From contig NZ_CP014841.1 of the NCBI RefSeq assembly GCF_001641285.1, forward strand, positions 3,870,501 through 3,934,500: a stretch of DNA of 64,000 nucleotides. The letters are read 5' to 3'. The position numbers were made by a program, and so were the translations under genes. The notes below the pieces were generated by a model. It was not told the DNA's origin and did no database searches. It saw only the letters and a program-made list of their open reading frames with translations. Source of the DNA: Dyella thiooxydans. GTDB taxonomy: Bacteria; Pseudomonadota; Gammaproteobacteria; Xanthomonadales; Rhodanobacteraceae. Below are positions 54,302 through 63,852 of the stretch, in pieces. Position 1 is the stretch's first letter. Every line of letters starts with the position of its first letter.

Positions 54302-54508
54302 TCTTGCACCCACCCCGGCGGCGGAGTAGCGTCGGTCATCCGCGGGGCACATGCGCCGCGCGGACAACCTGACCCGTCGCATGCGCCCACCGTATCCCCA
54401 ACCGTCCTTGTCACGCACCGTTTCCCCGGTGCGGGCGGTTTGCGCATGCCTCACCACGCCGCGGGCGCACCGGTCACGCGCCCGCTTTCCCAGCGAGGAG
54501 GTCGACCC

Positions 54509-54736
54509 ATGTTCGAAAACCAGTCGCGTGATGACGTCGAAGCATTGCTGAAGTCCAACAAGGAGTTCCGCGCGCTGTACCAGCGCCACCGGGAACTCGA
54601 CAGCAAGGTGCACGATGCGGATATCGGCGTGCTCCCCATTCCCGAAACCAAGCTCGCGGTGATGAAGCGCGAGAAGCTCTACGCCAAGGACCGCCTGCAA
54701 CGCATCTGGGATGCGCAAACGCAGCGACAGCACTGA
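54509..54736 (+). CDS. DUF465/YdcH-like small protein
   Basis: A 75-residue highly charged helical protein. The DUF465 pattern is visible: FRALYQRHRELDSKVHDAD followed by LKxEKLYAKDRL. GAGGAGGT gives a strong ribosome site. These small proteins are widespread in proteobacteria and their function is not established. It has its own terminator downstream and a perfect palindrome about 210 bases upstream. Confidence 0.85.
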   Translation: MFENQSRDDVEALLKSNKEFRALYQRHRELDSKVHDADIGVLPIPETKLAVMKREKLYAKDRLQRIWDAQTQRQH

Positions 54737-54762
54737 CGTCACGCCGGTTGGCAGCGGCAAGG

Positions 54763-54793
54763 GCCCGGTATCCGATGGATGCCGGGCTTTTTT
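54763..54793 (+). terminator. intrinsic terminator of the YdcH-like gene
   Basis: An 11-pair stem (54763-54773 with 54777-54787, one G-T pair, loop GAT) is followed by six T. It lies 26 bases after the stop. Confidence 0.9.
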
Positions 54794-54883
54794 CTTGCCC
54801 GGTGTCGGTCGGAGGGACTCGGTTATCATGGCGGCCCGCGGGTCGGCCGGTTGCCTGTCCCGGTTCTTTGCCACGGAGCTTCC

Positions 54884-56254
54884 ATGACGGTTCACGCCAG
54901 CGTTCTCGACCTGATCGGCCACACCCCCATGGTGCGCGCCAACCATCTGGAGACGGGGAGCTGCGAGCTGTTCCTGAAGCTCGAGAGCGCCAATCCGGGC
55001 GGCTCGATCAAGGATCGCATCGGCCTTTCGATGATCGAGGCGGCGGAAAAGGCCGGCAAGATCCGCTCCGGCGCCACCCTGGTCGAGGGCACGGCCGGCA
55101 ACACCGGCATCGGCCTGGCGCTGGTCGCCCAGCAGAAGGGCTACAGGCTGATCCTGGTGGTCCCGGACAAGATGAGCCGGGAGAAGATCTTCAACCTCAA
55201 GGCGATGGGCGCCGAGGTGGTGCTGACCCGCTCGGACGTGGCCAAGGGGCATCCGGAGTACTACCAGGACATGGCCGAGCGGATCGCCCGCGAGACTCCT
55301 GGCGCCTACTTCATCAACCAGTTCGGTAACCCGGACAACCCCCGCGCGCACTACGAGACGACCGGTCCGGAGATCCTCGAGCAGATGGATGGCCGGGTCG
55401 ATGCGATCGTGTTCGGCTGCGGTTCGTCGGGCACCATGACCGGCCTGTCGCGTTTTCTCGCCGAGCACTCGCCGCACACCGAGCTGGTGCTGGCCGACCC
55501 GGTCGGTTCGATCCTCGCCCAGTACATCAACGAGGGCACGCTGTCGGAGAAGTCCGGCAGCTGGATGGTCGAGGGCATCGGTGAGGACTTCCTGCCCTCG
55601 ATCAGCGATTTCTCCCGGGTGAAGAAGGCGTACGCGATCTCCGACCGCGAGAGCTTCCTGGCCGGCCGCGAGCTGCTGGCGAAAGAGGGCATCCTCGGCG
55701 GGTCGTCGTCCGGCACCCTGCTGGCGGCGGCGCTGAAGTACTGCCGCGAGCAGACCACGCCCAAGCGCGTGGTGTCGCTGGTGTGCGACACCGGCAACAA
55801 GTACCTGTCGAAGATGTACAACGACTACTGGATGCTGGACAACGGCTTCCTCGAGCGCGAGCAGCACGGCGACCTGCGCGACCTGCTGCTGCGTCCCTTC
55901 GCCCAGCGCGACACGGTGGTGGTCGGACCCAACGAGCTGCTGATGACCGCCTACACGCGGATGAAGCTCTACGACGTCTCCCAGTTGCCGGTGATGGACG
56001 GCGACCAGCTGGTCGGCATCGTCGACGAATCGGATGTGCTGATGCACGTGCACGCCGACCAGTCGCGCTTCCGCGACCCGGTGTCCACCGCGATGATCAC
56101 CACGCTGCAGAAGATCGACGTGCATTCGTCGATCGAGTCGCTGCTGCCGGTGTTCGAGCGCGGTCTGGTGGCGATCGTGATGGACGGCGAGCGCTTCCTG
56201 GGCCTGATCACGCGCATCGACCTGCTCAATTACCTGCGCCGGCGGGTGCCCTGA
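54884..56254 (+). CDS. cbs: cystathionine beta-synthase
   Basis: A 456-residue PLP enzyme condensing serine (or activated serine) with homocysteine to cystathionine, the first step of reverse transsulfuration. Residues 1-320 form the fold type II catalytic domain with the PLP lysine K43 in NPGGSIKDR, the TAGNTGIG phosphate loop and GCGSSGTMTG. The C-terminal 120 residues hold two CBS motifs (YDVSQLPVMDG and GLITRID). The heme-binding N-terminal part of the animal enzyme is absent, as usual in bacteria. O-acetylserine sulfhydrylase is the alternative, but the CBS pair favours this call. Confidence 0.92.
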   Translation: MTVHASVLDLIGHTPMVRANHLETGSCELFLKLESANPGGSIKDRIGLSMIEAAEKAGKIRSGATLVEGTAGNTGIGLALVAQQKGYRLILVVPDKMSREKIFNLKAMGAEVVLTRSDVAKGHPEYYQDMAERIARETPGAYFINQFGNPDNPRAHYETTGPEILEQMDGRVDAIVFGCGSSGTMTGLSRFLAEHSPHTELVLADPVGSILAQYINEGTLSEKSGSWMVEGIGEDFLPSISDFSRVKKAYAISDRESFLAGRELLAKEGILGGSSSGTLLAAALKYCREQTTPKRVVSLVCDTGNKYLSKMYNDYWMLDNGFLEREQHGDLRDLLLRPFAQRDTVVVGPNELLMTAYTRMKLYDVSQLPVMDGDQLVGIVDESDVLMHVHADQSRFRDPVSTAMITTLQKIDVHSSIESLLPVFERGLVAIVMDGERFLGLITRIDLLNYLRRRVP

Positions 56255-56350
56255 CGGCAGCTGTCTCCCCCGCGAAAGGATGTTGGAAACCATCGCCGCC
56301 ACCATGCGGCAGCCGGGCTCCGGGCCCGATCCCAGCTAAGGAATGACGAC

Positions 56351-58180
56351 ATGTGTGGAATCGTTGCAGCCGTGGCCCAGCGCGATGTCGCGCCCCTGCT
56401 GATCGCCGGGCTCAAGGCGCTCGAGTATCGCGGTTACGACTCGGCCGGCCTGGCCGTGCTGGACGATGGCGAGATCCGCCGCGTACGCGCGAAGGGCAAG
56501 GTGCGCGAGATGGAGGCGCTGTACCTGGCCGATCCGCTGCCGGGCGGCACCGGCATCGCGCACACCCGCTGGGCCACCCATGGCGTGCCGAACGAGGCCA
56601 ACGCCCATCCGCACATGGCCGGCCGTGTCGCGCTGGTGCACAACGGCATCATCGAGAACTACGCGCCGCTGCGTGCGGAGCTGCAGGCGAAGGGGCACGT
56701 GTTCACGTCGGAGACGGACACCGAGGTCATCGCCGCGCTCGTCGAGTCGCGCCTGAGCCAGGGCGGCAGCCTGCGCGAGGCGGTGCTGGCAGTGGCCCGT
56801 GAACTGGAGGGTGCCTATGCGATCGCGGTGATCAGCCGGGACGAGCCGGGTCACGTGGTCGGCGCGCGGCGCGGTGCGCCGCTGCTGGTCGGCGTGGGTA
56901 TCGGCGAGCACTTCCTAGGCTCCGACGCCCAGGCGCTGATCCAGGTGACCAACCGCATGATCTACCTGGAAGAAGACGACGTGGTGGAGATCACCCGCGA
57001 GTCGGCCCAGGTGTTCACGCTCGACGGCCAGCCCGCCGAGCGCGCCGTGCACGAGAGCGAGCTGTCCACCGATGCGGTGGAGCGTGGCGAATACCGCCAC
57101 TACATGCAGAAGGAAATCTTCGAGCAGCCGCGCGCCGTGGCCGATACGCTGGAATCGCGCATCGGCCCGCACGGCGTGCTGCCGAACATCTTCGGCGTGG
57201 GCGGCGACGAGCTGCTGGCGAAGGTGCAGGGCATCCACATCGTCGCCTGCGGCACCAGCTACCACGCCGGCATGGTGGCGCGTTACTGGATCGAGGAGTT
57301 CGCCCGCCTGCCGGTGAGCGTCGAGGTGGCCAGCGAATACCGCTACCGCGAGGTGGTGGTGCCGCCGGGCACCCTGTTCGTGGCCATTTCCCAGTCCGGC
57401 GAAACCGCCGACACGCTGGCGGCGATGCGCGAATCGCGCCGCCGCGGCTACCTCGGCACGCTGGCGATCTGCAACGTGCCGGAGTCCTCGGTGGTGCGCG
57501 AGGCCGACCTCAAGCTGATGACCCGGGCCGGCCCGGAGATCGGCGTGGCCTCGACCAAGGCGTTCACCACCCAGCTCACCGCGCTGGCGCTGCTCACCCT
57601 GCAGCTGGCCCAGCAGCGCGGGCTGGAGGCCACGCGTTACGCCGACCTCTGCCAGCAGCTGATCTCGCTGCCGCGCGCGATCGAGCGTGCGCTGGCGCTG
57701 GAGCCGCAGGTGGTGGAGCTGTCAGCACGCTTCATCCACCGCCAGCACGCGCTGTTCCTCGGTCGCGGCGCGCAGTACCCGGTGGCGCTGGAGGGCTCGC
57801 TCAAGCTCAAGGAAATCTCCTACATCCACGCCGAGGCCTACCCGGCCGGCGAGCTCAAGCACGGCCCGCTGGCCCTGGTCGACGAGGAGATGCCGGTGGT
57901 GGCGGTTGCGCCGAGCGGTCCGTTGCTGGACAAGCTCAAGTCCAACCTGCAGGAAGTGAAGGCCCGCGGGGGCGAGCTGATCGTGTTCGCCGCCGGCGAC
58001 GCCGGCATGGACGCCGAAACCGGCAAGGGCGTGGCCCTGCGGCTCGATCCGGTGGGCGAGTTCATCGCCCCGGCCGTGTTCACCATCCCGCTGCAGTTGC
58101 TCGCCTACCACGTGGCGGTGCTGCGCGGCACCGACGTGGACCAGCCGCGCAATCTGGCCAAGTCGGTGACGGTGGAATAA
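56351..58180 (+). CDS. glmS: glutamine--fructose-6-phosphate aminotransferase (isomerizing)
   Basis: Makes glucosamine 6-phosphate from fructose 6-phosphate and glutamine, the entry to amino-sugar synthesis for peptidoglycan and LPS. The 609-residue protein starts with the exposed catalytic cysteine (MCGIVAAVA), has the glutaminase motif RYDSAGLAV-type segment, two SIS sugar isomerase domains with CGTSYHAG and SQSGETADT, and the conserved C-terminus LAKSVTVE. No ribozyme is expected in proteobacteria and none is seen. A DedA gene follows six bases after the stop. Confidence 0.97.
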   Translation: MCGIVAAVAQRDVAPLLIAGLKALEYRGYDSAGLAVLDDGEIRRVRAKGKVREMEALYLADPLPGGTGIAHTRWATHGVPNEANAHPHMAGRVALVHNGIIENYAPLRAELQAKGHVFTSETDTEVIAALVESRLSQGGSLREAVLAVARELEGAYAIAVISRDEPGHVVGARRGAPLLVGVGIGEHFLGSDAQALIQVTNRMIYLEEDDVVEITRESAQVFTLDGQPAERAVHESELSTDAVERGEYRHYMQKEIFEQPRAVADTLESRIGPHGVLPNIFGVGGDELLAKVQGIHIVACGTSYHAGMVARYWIEEFARLPVSVEVASEYRYREVVVPPGTLFVAISQSGETADTLAAMRESRRRGYLGTLAICNVPESSVVREADLKLMTRAGPEIGVASTKAFTTQLTALALLTLQLAQQRGLEATRYADLCQQLISLPRAIERALALEPQVVELSARFIHRQHALFLGRGAQYPVALEGSLKLKEISYIHAEAYPAGELKHGPLALVDEEMPVVAVAPSGPLLDKLKSNLQEVKARGGELIVFAAGDAGMDAETGKGVALRLDPVGEFIAPAVFTIPLQLLAYHVAVLRGTDVDQPRNLAKSVTVE

Positions 58181-58186
58181 CGACGG

Positions 58187-58807
58187 ATGATCGAGAAGCT
58201 GATCGCCGCGCTGGCCGGCTTCGTCATCGCGGTGATCTCGCGGTTCCAGTACGTCGGTATCGCGTTGCTGATGGCGGTGGAGAGCGCCTGCGTGCCGCTG
58301 CCCTCGGAGATCATCATGCCGTTCTCCGGGTACCTGGTTTCCCGGGGCGAGCTCAAGCTGTGGCTTGTCTCGCTGGCCGGTGCCGTGGGTTGCGTGATCG
58401 GCTCCTGGCTGGCCTACGCGATCGGTGCCTGGGGCGGGCGCCCCCTGGTCGAGCGCTACGGCAAGTACCTGCTGGTCTCGCATCGCGACCTGGACCTGGC
58501 CGACCGCTGGTTCCAGCGGCACGGCGACATCACGATCTTCATCGGCCGCCTGCTGCCGGTGGTGCGCACCTTCATCGCGTTCCCGGCCGGCGTCGCGCGC
58601 ATGCCGCTATGGCGATTCACTGCCTACACCTTTCTCGGCTCGTTGATCTGGTGCTGGGGACTGGCGTGGATCGGCGTGAAACTGGGCGAGCACTGGGACA
58701 CCCTGGGCGTGTACTTCCATCGCTTCGACGCCGTGATCGTGGCGCTGATCGCGCTGGGCGCCGGGCTCTATGTCTGGCGGCATGTGCGCCACGCGCGCCG
58801 TGCCTGA
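58187..58807 (+). CDS. DedA-family membrane protein
   Basis: A 206-residue inner-membrane protein of the DedA/SNARE-associated family, with five or six membrane segments. The two re-entrant motifs are VESACVPLPSEIIMPF near residue 30 and FIGRLLPVVRTFIAFPAG. Members of this family act in membrane lipid (undecaprenyl phosphate or phosphatidylethanolamine) flipping and envelope homeostasis. The start lies six bases after glmS, so both are on one transcript, which fits envelope biogenesis. Confidence 0.92.
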   Translation: MIEKLIAALAGFVIAVISRFQYVGIALLMAVESACVPLPSEIIMPFSGYLVSRGELKLWLVSLAGAVGCVIGSWLAYAIGAWGGRPLVERYGKYLLVSHRDLDLADRWFQRHGDITIFIGRLLPVVRTFIAFPAGVARMPLWRFTAYTFLGSLIWCWGLAWIGVKLGEHWDTLGVYFHRFDAVIVALIALGAGLYVWRHVRHARRA

Positions 58808-58855
58808 GCAGGACGCGGCCAACTTTCCGTTGTTGATACCAAGGAACGATCGAAC

Positions 58856-60208
58856 ATGAAGTGCTTCAAGGCCTACGACATCCGCGGCCGGATGCCGGAC
58901 GAGCTCAATCCCGATATCGCCTGCCGGATCGGGCGGGCTTATGCCGAAGTCGTCGGCACCGGGGCGGTCATTGTCGGCTACGACGTGCGCCTGGACAGCC
59001 CGGCGCTGGCCGCGGCCGTCACCCGGGGACTCAACGAAGGCGGCTGCGACGTCATCGACATCGGCCTGTGCGGCACCGAGGAGGTCTATTTCCAGACCGC
59101 CCACCGCGGCGTGGCGGGCGGCATCATGGTGACCGCCAGCCACAATCCGGTCGACTACAACGGCATGAAGCTGGTGCGCGAGGGTGCGCGGCCGATCAGC
59201 GGCGATACGGGCTTGCGCGACATCGAGCGCGCGGTCGAGGCAAACGCCTTCGGCCCGGTGGCGGCCAACGCCGGAGCGGTGGTGCGCGACCACGACAAGT
59301 CGGCCTACATCGAGCACCTGTTGGGTTACCTGGATCGCCCCGCGCTGCGCCCGCTGAAGATCGTGGTCAATGCGGGCAATGGCGGGGCCGGCGCGATCAT
59401 CGATTTGCTGGCACCGCACTTGCCGTTCGAGTTCGTGCGCATCCAGCATGAGCCGGATGGTCGATTCCCCAACGGCATTCCCAACCCGCTGCTGCCGGAG
59501 AACCGCGCGGCGACGGCGCAGGCGGTGATCGACTCGGGCGCCGACCTCGGTATCGCCTGGGACGGCGATTTCGACCGCTGCTTCCTGTTCGATGCCCAGG
59601 GCCGCTTCATCGAGGGCTATTACATCGTCGGCCTGCTCGCCGCGCAGATGCTGGAGAAGCATCCGGGCGCGAAGATCATCCACGACCCGCGGCTGACCTG
59701 GAACACCATCGACATGGTGCGTGCGGCCGGCGGCGTGCCGGTGGAAAGCAAGACCGGCCATGCCTTCATCAAGGAGCGCATGCGCGCCGAGGATGCGGTG
59801 TACGGCGGCGAGATGAGCGCCCACCACTACTTCCGCGACTTCGCCTACTGCGACTCCGGCATGATCCCGTGGCTGCTGGTGGCCGAGCGGATGTGCCGCA
59901 CCGGGCAGCCGCTGGCCGACATGCTGGATGAGCGGATGCACGCTTTCCCCTGCAGCGGCGAGATCAATTTCCGCGTGGACGACGCGGCGGCGACGGTGGA
60001 GCGGGTGCTGGCGTTCTATGCCGGTCAGCAGCCGGCGCTGGAGCGCGTCGATGGCGTCAGTGCCTCGTTCGGCAACTGGCGCTTCAACCTGCGCTCGTCG
60101 AACACCGAGCCGTTGCTCCGGCTGAACGTGGAGGCGCGCGGCGACGAGGCGCTGATGCGGGCGAAGACGGCCGAGCTTGGTGCCCTGATCGATCCGTCGG
60201 CGGGGTGA
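58856..60208 (+). CDS. manB: phosphomannomutase / phosphoglucomutase (CpsG/ManB-like)
   Basis: A 450-residue alpha-D-phosphohexomutase that interconverts mannose 6-phosphate and mannose 1-phosphate and often the glucose pair. The phosphoserine is S95 in TASHNP; the metal loop is DGDFDRC; sugar binding is by [13 protein letters not shown]; the phosphate loop is [12 protein letters not shown]. The GEMSAHHYF form fits the CpsG/ManB type. It follows the DedA gene after 48 bases and converges on the rfb operon. It would feed GDP-mannose for perosamine-type sugars and, if bifunctional, glucose 1-phosphate for the rfb pathway. Confidence 0.93.
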   Translation: MKCFKAYDIRGRMPDELNPDIACRIGRAYAEVVGTGAVIVGYDVRLDSPALAAAVTRGLNEGGCDVIDIGLCGTEEVYFQTAHRGVAGGIMVTASHNPVDYNGMKLVREGARPISGDTGLRDIERAVEANAFGPVAANAGAVVRDHDKSAYIEHLLGYLDRPALRPLKIVVNAGNGGAGAIIDLLAPHLPFEFVRIQHEPDGRFPNGIPNPLLPENRAATAQAVIDSGADLGIAWDGDFDRCFLFDAQGRFIEGYYIVGLLAAQMLEKHPGAKIIHDPRLTWNTIDMVRAAGGVPVESKTGHAFIKERMRAEDAVYGGEMSAHHYFRDFAYCDSGMIPWLLVAERMCRTGQPLADMLDERMHAFPCSGEINFRVDDAAATVERVLAFYAGQQPALERVDGVSASFGNWRFNLRSSNTEPLLRLNVEARGDEALMRAKTAELGALIDPSAG

Positions 60209-60283
60209 GCTGGCGGCGCGCCATGCGCGCCGATGCAGGTCGCCGGGACCGACGGGGCAGGCTCGCTGCGGGCTGCAGGTTCA

Positions 60284-60305
60284 GCCGGCCAGCCTGCTGG
60301 CCGGC
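60284..60305. terminator. hairpin between manB and rfbD
   Basis: GCCGGCCAG-CCTG-CTGGCCGGC makes a nine-pair stem in the 227-base gap between convergent genes. No T-run follows on either strand, so termination would need help. Nothing else was recognised in 60209-60435. Confidence 0.4.
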
Positions 60306-60435
60306 CGGGCGCGCGCGGATGCAGACGCTGGCCGCTTGAAGCGCTGGATCTGGTGGGGCATGGGGCAAGTCGCCTGCCACGGGCATCCGCCGCGGTGCGG
60401 GCGAATGCAGGCCATTCGGCGCGACGGGTATACGC

Positions 60436-61365
60436 TCAGGCGGCGGCCAGTCGGTCCATCACCCGGCCAAGGGCGTCTTGCCAGGCGGGAGGCCGGTAGC
60501 CGAAGTGCTCCACCATGTCGCGGTTGTCCAGCACGGACCATGCCGGCCGTCGCGCCGGCGTAGGGAATCGCGCCGTGTCGATCGCCCTTACTTCGGGAGT
60601 CCTGTCGAGCATCCGACGCTCGCCTGCCGCAGCAAAAATCGCTTCGGCAAAGCCGTGCCAGGTGGTGACACCGCTGGCGACCAGGTGATGGATGCCACGC
60701 ATCGAGTTTCGACGGACGGCATCTGCATCCGACCAGGCCTTGAGTGCGATGAAGGTGCCTTCGACGATCACATCGGTGCTGGTGGGTGCGCCATGCTGGT
60801 CCGATACCACGTCCAGGACATCGCGCGTGCCGCCGAGGCGAAGCATCGTCCGCAGGAAATTGTGTCCATGCGCTGCGTAGACCCAGGCCGTCCGGAACAC
60901 CATGTGATCGGCACCGCTTGCAGCCAGCGCCCGCTCCCCGGCCAGCTTGCTGCGACCGTAGGCACTGAGGGGTCCAGTCGGGTCGGAGGTTCGATAAGCT
61001 GCCGCGGCTAGCCCATCGAATACGTAGTCGGTGGAGAAGTGAACGACCAGCGCGCCATGCTGGTGTGCCCATTGGCCCAGCAGGCCGACGGCTTCGCCGT
61101 TGATCCGCGTGGCGAGCGATTCTTCCTGCTCCGCCCGGTCGACCGCGGTATAGGCTGCAGCATTGACGATCACGTCCGGCCGCAGCGCTTCGAGGGCGCC
61201 GACGAGGGTATCAGGCAAGCTCAGGTCGACGGCGGCGATCGCCTCGCCATCGAAGCGGCGGCCGTCCCGACTGGCGGTTGCAAGCCGGCCCATCTTGGCC
61301 AGGCGCCCGTCCTCGACGAAACTTCGGCCCAGCTGGCCGTTGGCGCCCAGCAGCAGGATCTTCAT
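60436..61365 (-). CDS. rfbD: dTDP-4-dehydrorhamnose reductase
   Basis: Last enzyme of dTDP-L-rhamnose synthesis: reduces dTDP-4-keto-L-rhamnose with NAD(P)H. The 309-residue short-chain reductase has the Rossmann loop GANGQLGRS, NAAAYTAVDRAE, the STDYVFDG segment and the catalytic YGRSK pair. It is last in the rfbBACD-type operon here (order B, A, C, D) and its start overlaps the rfbC stop by four bases. Rhamnose made here would enter the O-antigen; the rhamnosyltransferase could be among the GT4 genes. Confidence 0.96.
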   Translation of the reverse strand: MKILLLGANGQLGRSFVEDGRLAKMGRLATASRDGRRFDGEAIAAVDLSLPDTLVGALEALRPDVIVNAAAYTAVDRAEQEESLATRINGEAVGLLGQWAHQHGALVVHFSTDYVFDGLAAAAYRTSDPTGPLSAYGRSKLAGERALAASGADHMVFRTAWVYAAHGHNFLRTMLRLGGTRDVLDVVSDQHGAPTSTDVIVEGTFIALKAWSDADAVRRNSMRGIHHLVASGVTTWHGFAEAIFAAAGERRMLDRTPEVRAIDTARFPTPARRPAWSVLDNRDMVEHFGYRPPAWQDALGRVMDRLAAA

Positions 61366-61919
61366 GCCGCGAACACCGGGAGACGGTCGTGAGGTATGTC
61401 GCTCAGCAACGGCACTCGAGTGTCTTTGACAGACAGTTGCGGATCTGAAATCGGCCAGTCGATACCGATATCCGCGTCGTTCCAGCGGATCCCGGCATCG
61501 GCCCCGGCGTCATAGAGCGCCGTGCACTGGTAGGTGAAGGTTGCGTACTCCGAGAGCACGCAGAACCCGTGGGCGAAACCCTCCGGGATCCAGAGGTGAC
61601 GGTGGTTGTCCGCCGTCAGCATGACTCCGGCCCACTGCCCGAACGTGGGCGAGCCACGGCGGATGTCCACGGCCACATCGAACACCTCGCCCTCGAGCAC
61701 GCTGACCAGCTTGCCCTGCGGGTTGGGCCACTGATAATGCAGGCCGCGCAGCACGCCGCGCGCAGAGCGCGAGACGTTCGACTGCACGAAGCGACAATCG
61801 ATGCCAGCCTTGTGAAACTTCGACTCGTTGTAGCTCTCGTAGAAATAGCCACGTGAGTCGCCGAACACCTGAGGCTCAACCACCAGCAAACCCGGCAAGC
61901 GGGTTTCGAGCACCTTCAT
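61362..61919 (-). CDS. rfbC: dTDP-4-dehydrorhamnose 3,5-epimerase
   Basis: A 185-residue cupin that epimerises dTDP-4-keto-6-deoxyglucose at C3 and C5. The N-terminus [17 protein letters not shown], the catalytic H61 in LRGLHYQ and K70 in NPQGKLVSV are all present, as is the [12 protein letters not shown] segment with the proton-donor tyrosine. It overlaps both rfbA upstream and rfbD downstream by four bases. It competes with the WxcM-like ketoisomerase for the same 4-keto intermediate. Confidence 0.97.
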   Translation of the reverse strand: MKVLETRLPGLLVVEPQVFGDSRGYFYESYNESKFHKAGIDCRFVQSNVSRSARGVLRGLHYQWPNPQGKLVSVLEGEVFDVAVDIRRGSPTFGQWAGVMLTADNHRHLWIPEGFAHGFCVLSEYATFTYQCTALYDAGADAGIRWNDADIGIDWPISDPQLSVKDTRVPLLSDIPHDRLPVFAA

Positions 61920-62806
61920 CGGGCCTGTCCGCTCTTGATCAGTTTGCGCAGGTACTGGCCATAGCCCGTCTTCGCCAGCGGTTCTGCCAAGCGAAGAAGC
62001 TGGGCGTCGTCGATCCAGCCTTTGAAGTGGGCGATTTCCTCGGGGCAGCAGACCTTCAGGCCCTGGCGGTTCTCGATGGTTTCGATGTAGTTGCCCGCTT
62101 CCATCAATGACTCGTGCGTACCGGTGTCCAGCCAGGCGAAGCCGCGCCCCAGCTGCTCCAGATGCAGCGACCCATCCTCAAGGTAGCAGCGGTTGAGGTC
62201 GGTGATCTCCAGCTCACCGCGTGGCGAGGGCTTGAGCGAGGCAGCGTAGTCGCACACGCGGGCGTCATAGAAATACAGCCCGGTGACCGCATAGGGGGAT
62301 TTCGGCTTGGCCGGCTTTTCCTCCAGGCCGACCACCCTTCCGGCCTCATCGAACTCGGCTACGCCGTAACGCTCCGGATCCTTCACCCAATAGCCGAAGA
62401 CCGTGGCGCCATGATCCCTAGCGGTGGCGCGTCGCAGGCTTTCGGTGAGGCCGTGGCCATAGAAGATGTTGTCGCCCAGCACCAGGCAGCTTGGATCGCC
62501 GCCGATGAAGTCGCGGCCGATCAGGAAGGCCTGCGCCAGTCCGTCCGGCGAGGGCTGCACGGCGTATTGCAGGTTCATTCCCCACTGCGAGCCGTCGCCA
62601 AGCAGGCGCTGGAACAGGACCTGCTCGTGCGGCGTGTTGATGATCAGCACATCGCGGATGCCGGCCAGCATCAGGGTGGCCAGGGGGTAGTAGATCATCG
62701 GCTTGTCATACACCGGCAACAGCTGCTTGCTGATCGCCTGGGTGATCGGATACAGGCGCGTGCCGGAGCCGCCGGCGAGAATGATGCCCTTGCGCTTCGT
62801 GCTCAT
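61916..62806 (-). CDS. rfbA: glucose-1-phosphate thymidylyltransferase
   Basis: Makes dTDP-glucose from dTTP and glucose 1-phosphate, the first step of the pathway. The 296-residue protein has the nucleotide loop [16 protein letters not shown], the PMIYYPL segment and [13 protein letters not shown]. The ATG at 62806 overlaps the rfbB stop by four bases; an upstream extension of 17 residues is not needed. It feeds both rhamnose (via rfbC, rfbD) and the 3-amino-3,6-dideoxy sugar of the operon at 42.6-48.3 kb. Confidence 0.97.
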   Translation of the reverse strand: MSTKRKGIILAGGSGTRLYPITQAISKQLLPVYDKPMIYYPLATLMLAGIRDVLIINTPHEQVLFQRLLGDGSQWGMNLQYAVQPSPDGLAQAFLIGRDFIGGDPSCLVLGDNIFYGHGLTESLRRATARDHGATVFGYWVKDPERYGVAEFDEAGRVVGLEEKPAKPKSPYAVTGLYFYDARVCDYAASLKPSPRGELEITDLNRCYLEDGSLHLEQLGRGFAWLDTGTHESLMEAGNYIETIENRQGLKVCCPEEIAHFKGWIDDAQLLRLAEPLAKTGYGQYLRKLIKSGQAR

Positions 62807-63852
62807 GATCCCAGTCGCTCCATGCGGTAGCTGCCGTCGAGCACACGCTGCACCCACGGCTGGTTGGCGAGGTACCAGTCCACAGTGGCGGCGATGCCGC
62901 TCTCGAACGTCTGCGAGGGCTTCCAGCCCAGCTCGCGCTCGAGCTTGCCGGCATCGATGGCGTAGCGGCGGTCGTGGCCGGGGCGGTCCTTTACGTAAGT
63001 GATCAGCGACTCGCGCCGGCGGCCTTCGGCCAGCGGGCGGCGATCGTCGAGCAGCGCGCAGATCGTTTTCACCACGGTGATGTTGGTGCGCTCAGCGTTT
63101 CCGCCCACGTTGTAGGTCTCGCCCACGCGCCCGGCCTCGAGCACCCGTCGGATGGCGCTGCAGTGGTCGCCCACGAACAGCCAGTCGCGGATGTTCATGC
63201 CGTCGCCGTAGACCGGCAACGACTCACCGGCCAGCGCCTTCTGGATCACCAGCGGGATCAGCTTTTCCGGGAACTGGTAGGGGCCGTAGTTGTTGGAGCA
63301 GTTGGTGGTGAGGGTGGGCAGCCCGTAGGTATGGTGGAACGCCCGTACCAGATGGTCCGAGGCGGCCTTGGACGCCGAGTAGGGCGAGTTCGGCGCGTAC
63401 GGCGTGGTCTCGGTGAACCTGCCCTCCGGCCCCAGCGAGCCGTAGACCTCGTCGGTCGACACGTGGAGGAAGCGGAACGCATCGCGGGCATTGCCTTCCA
63501 GCGAGCGCCAGTAGTCCCGGGCGCACTCGAGCAGGCCCAGCGTGCCGGTCACGTTGGTCTCGACGAAGGCGGCGGGGCCGTCGATGGAACGGTCGACGTG
63601 GGACTCGGCGGCAAAGTTCACGATGGCGTCGGGCCGATGCTCGGCCAACAGTCTTGCCACCAGCGCCCGGTCGCCGATGTCGCCATGGACGAAGCGATGC
63701 CGCGCATGGCCGGACAAGGGGGTAAGCGTATCGAGGTTGCCGGCGTAGGTAAGCTTGTCCAGGTTGATGACGACCCACCCGTCCGCGACCGTCTCCAGCA
63801 CGAAGTTGGCGCCGATGAAACCTGCGCCGCCAGTGACCAACAGTGTTCTCAT
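62803..63852 (-). CDS. rfbB: dTDP-glucose 4,6-dehydratase
   Basis: NAD-dependent extended SDR that turns dTDP-glucose into dTDP-4-keto-6-deoxyglucose, the branch-point intermediate. The 349-residue protein begins [15 protein letters not shown], has [10 protein letters not shown] and the YSASK catalytic pair, and [13 protein letters not shown]. The ATG at 63852 is chosen because homology begins there; an in-frame ATG at 63873 would add seven residues and has no better ribosome site. It is the first gene of the operon; bases 63853-64000 should hold the promoter, but no clear hexamers were found. Confidence 0.96.
   Translation of the reverse strand: MRTLLVTGGAGFIGANFVLETVADGWVVINLDKLTYAGNLDTLTPLSGHARHRFVHGDIGDRALVARLLAEHRPDAIVNFAAESHVDRSIDGPAAFVETNVTGTLGLLECARDYWRSLEGNARDAFRFLHVSTDEVYGSLGPEGRFTETTPYAPNSPYSASKAASDHLVRAFHHTYGLPTLTTNCSNNYGPYQFPEKLIPLVIQKALAGESLPVYGDGMNIRDWLFVGDHCSAIRRVLEAGRVGETYNVGGNAERTNITVVKTICALLDDRRPLAEGRRRESLITYVKDRPGHDRRYAIDAGKLERELGWKPSQTFESGIAATVDWYLANQPWVQRVLDGSYRMERLGS

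Noticed and set aside
53552-56305. Minus-strand open frame of over 900 codons opposite the lipoprotein pair, YdcH-like gene and cbs
   Set aside because: It crosses several genuine genes and two terminators and shows no domain.
56255-56350. glmS ribozyme or small-RNA target upstream of glmS
   Set aside because: The gap is 96 bases with no ribozyme-like core; such ribozymes belong to Gram-positive bacteria.
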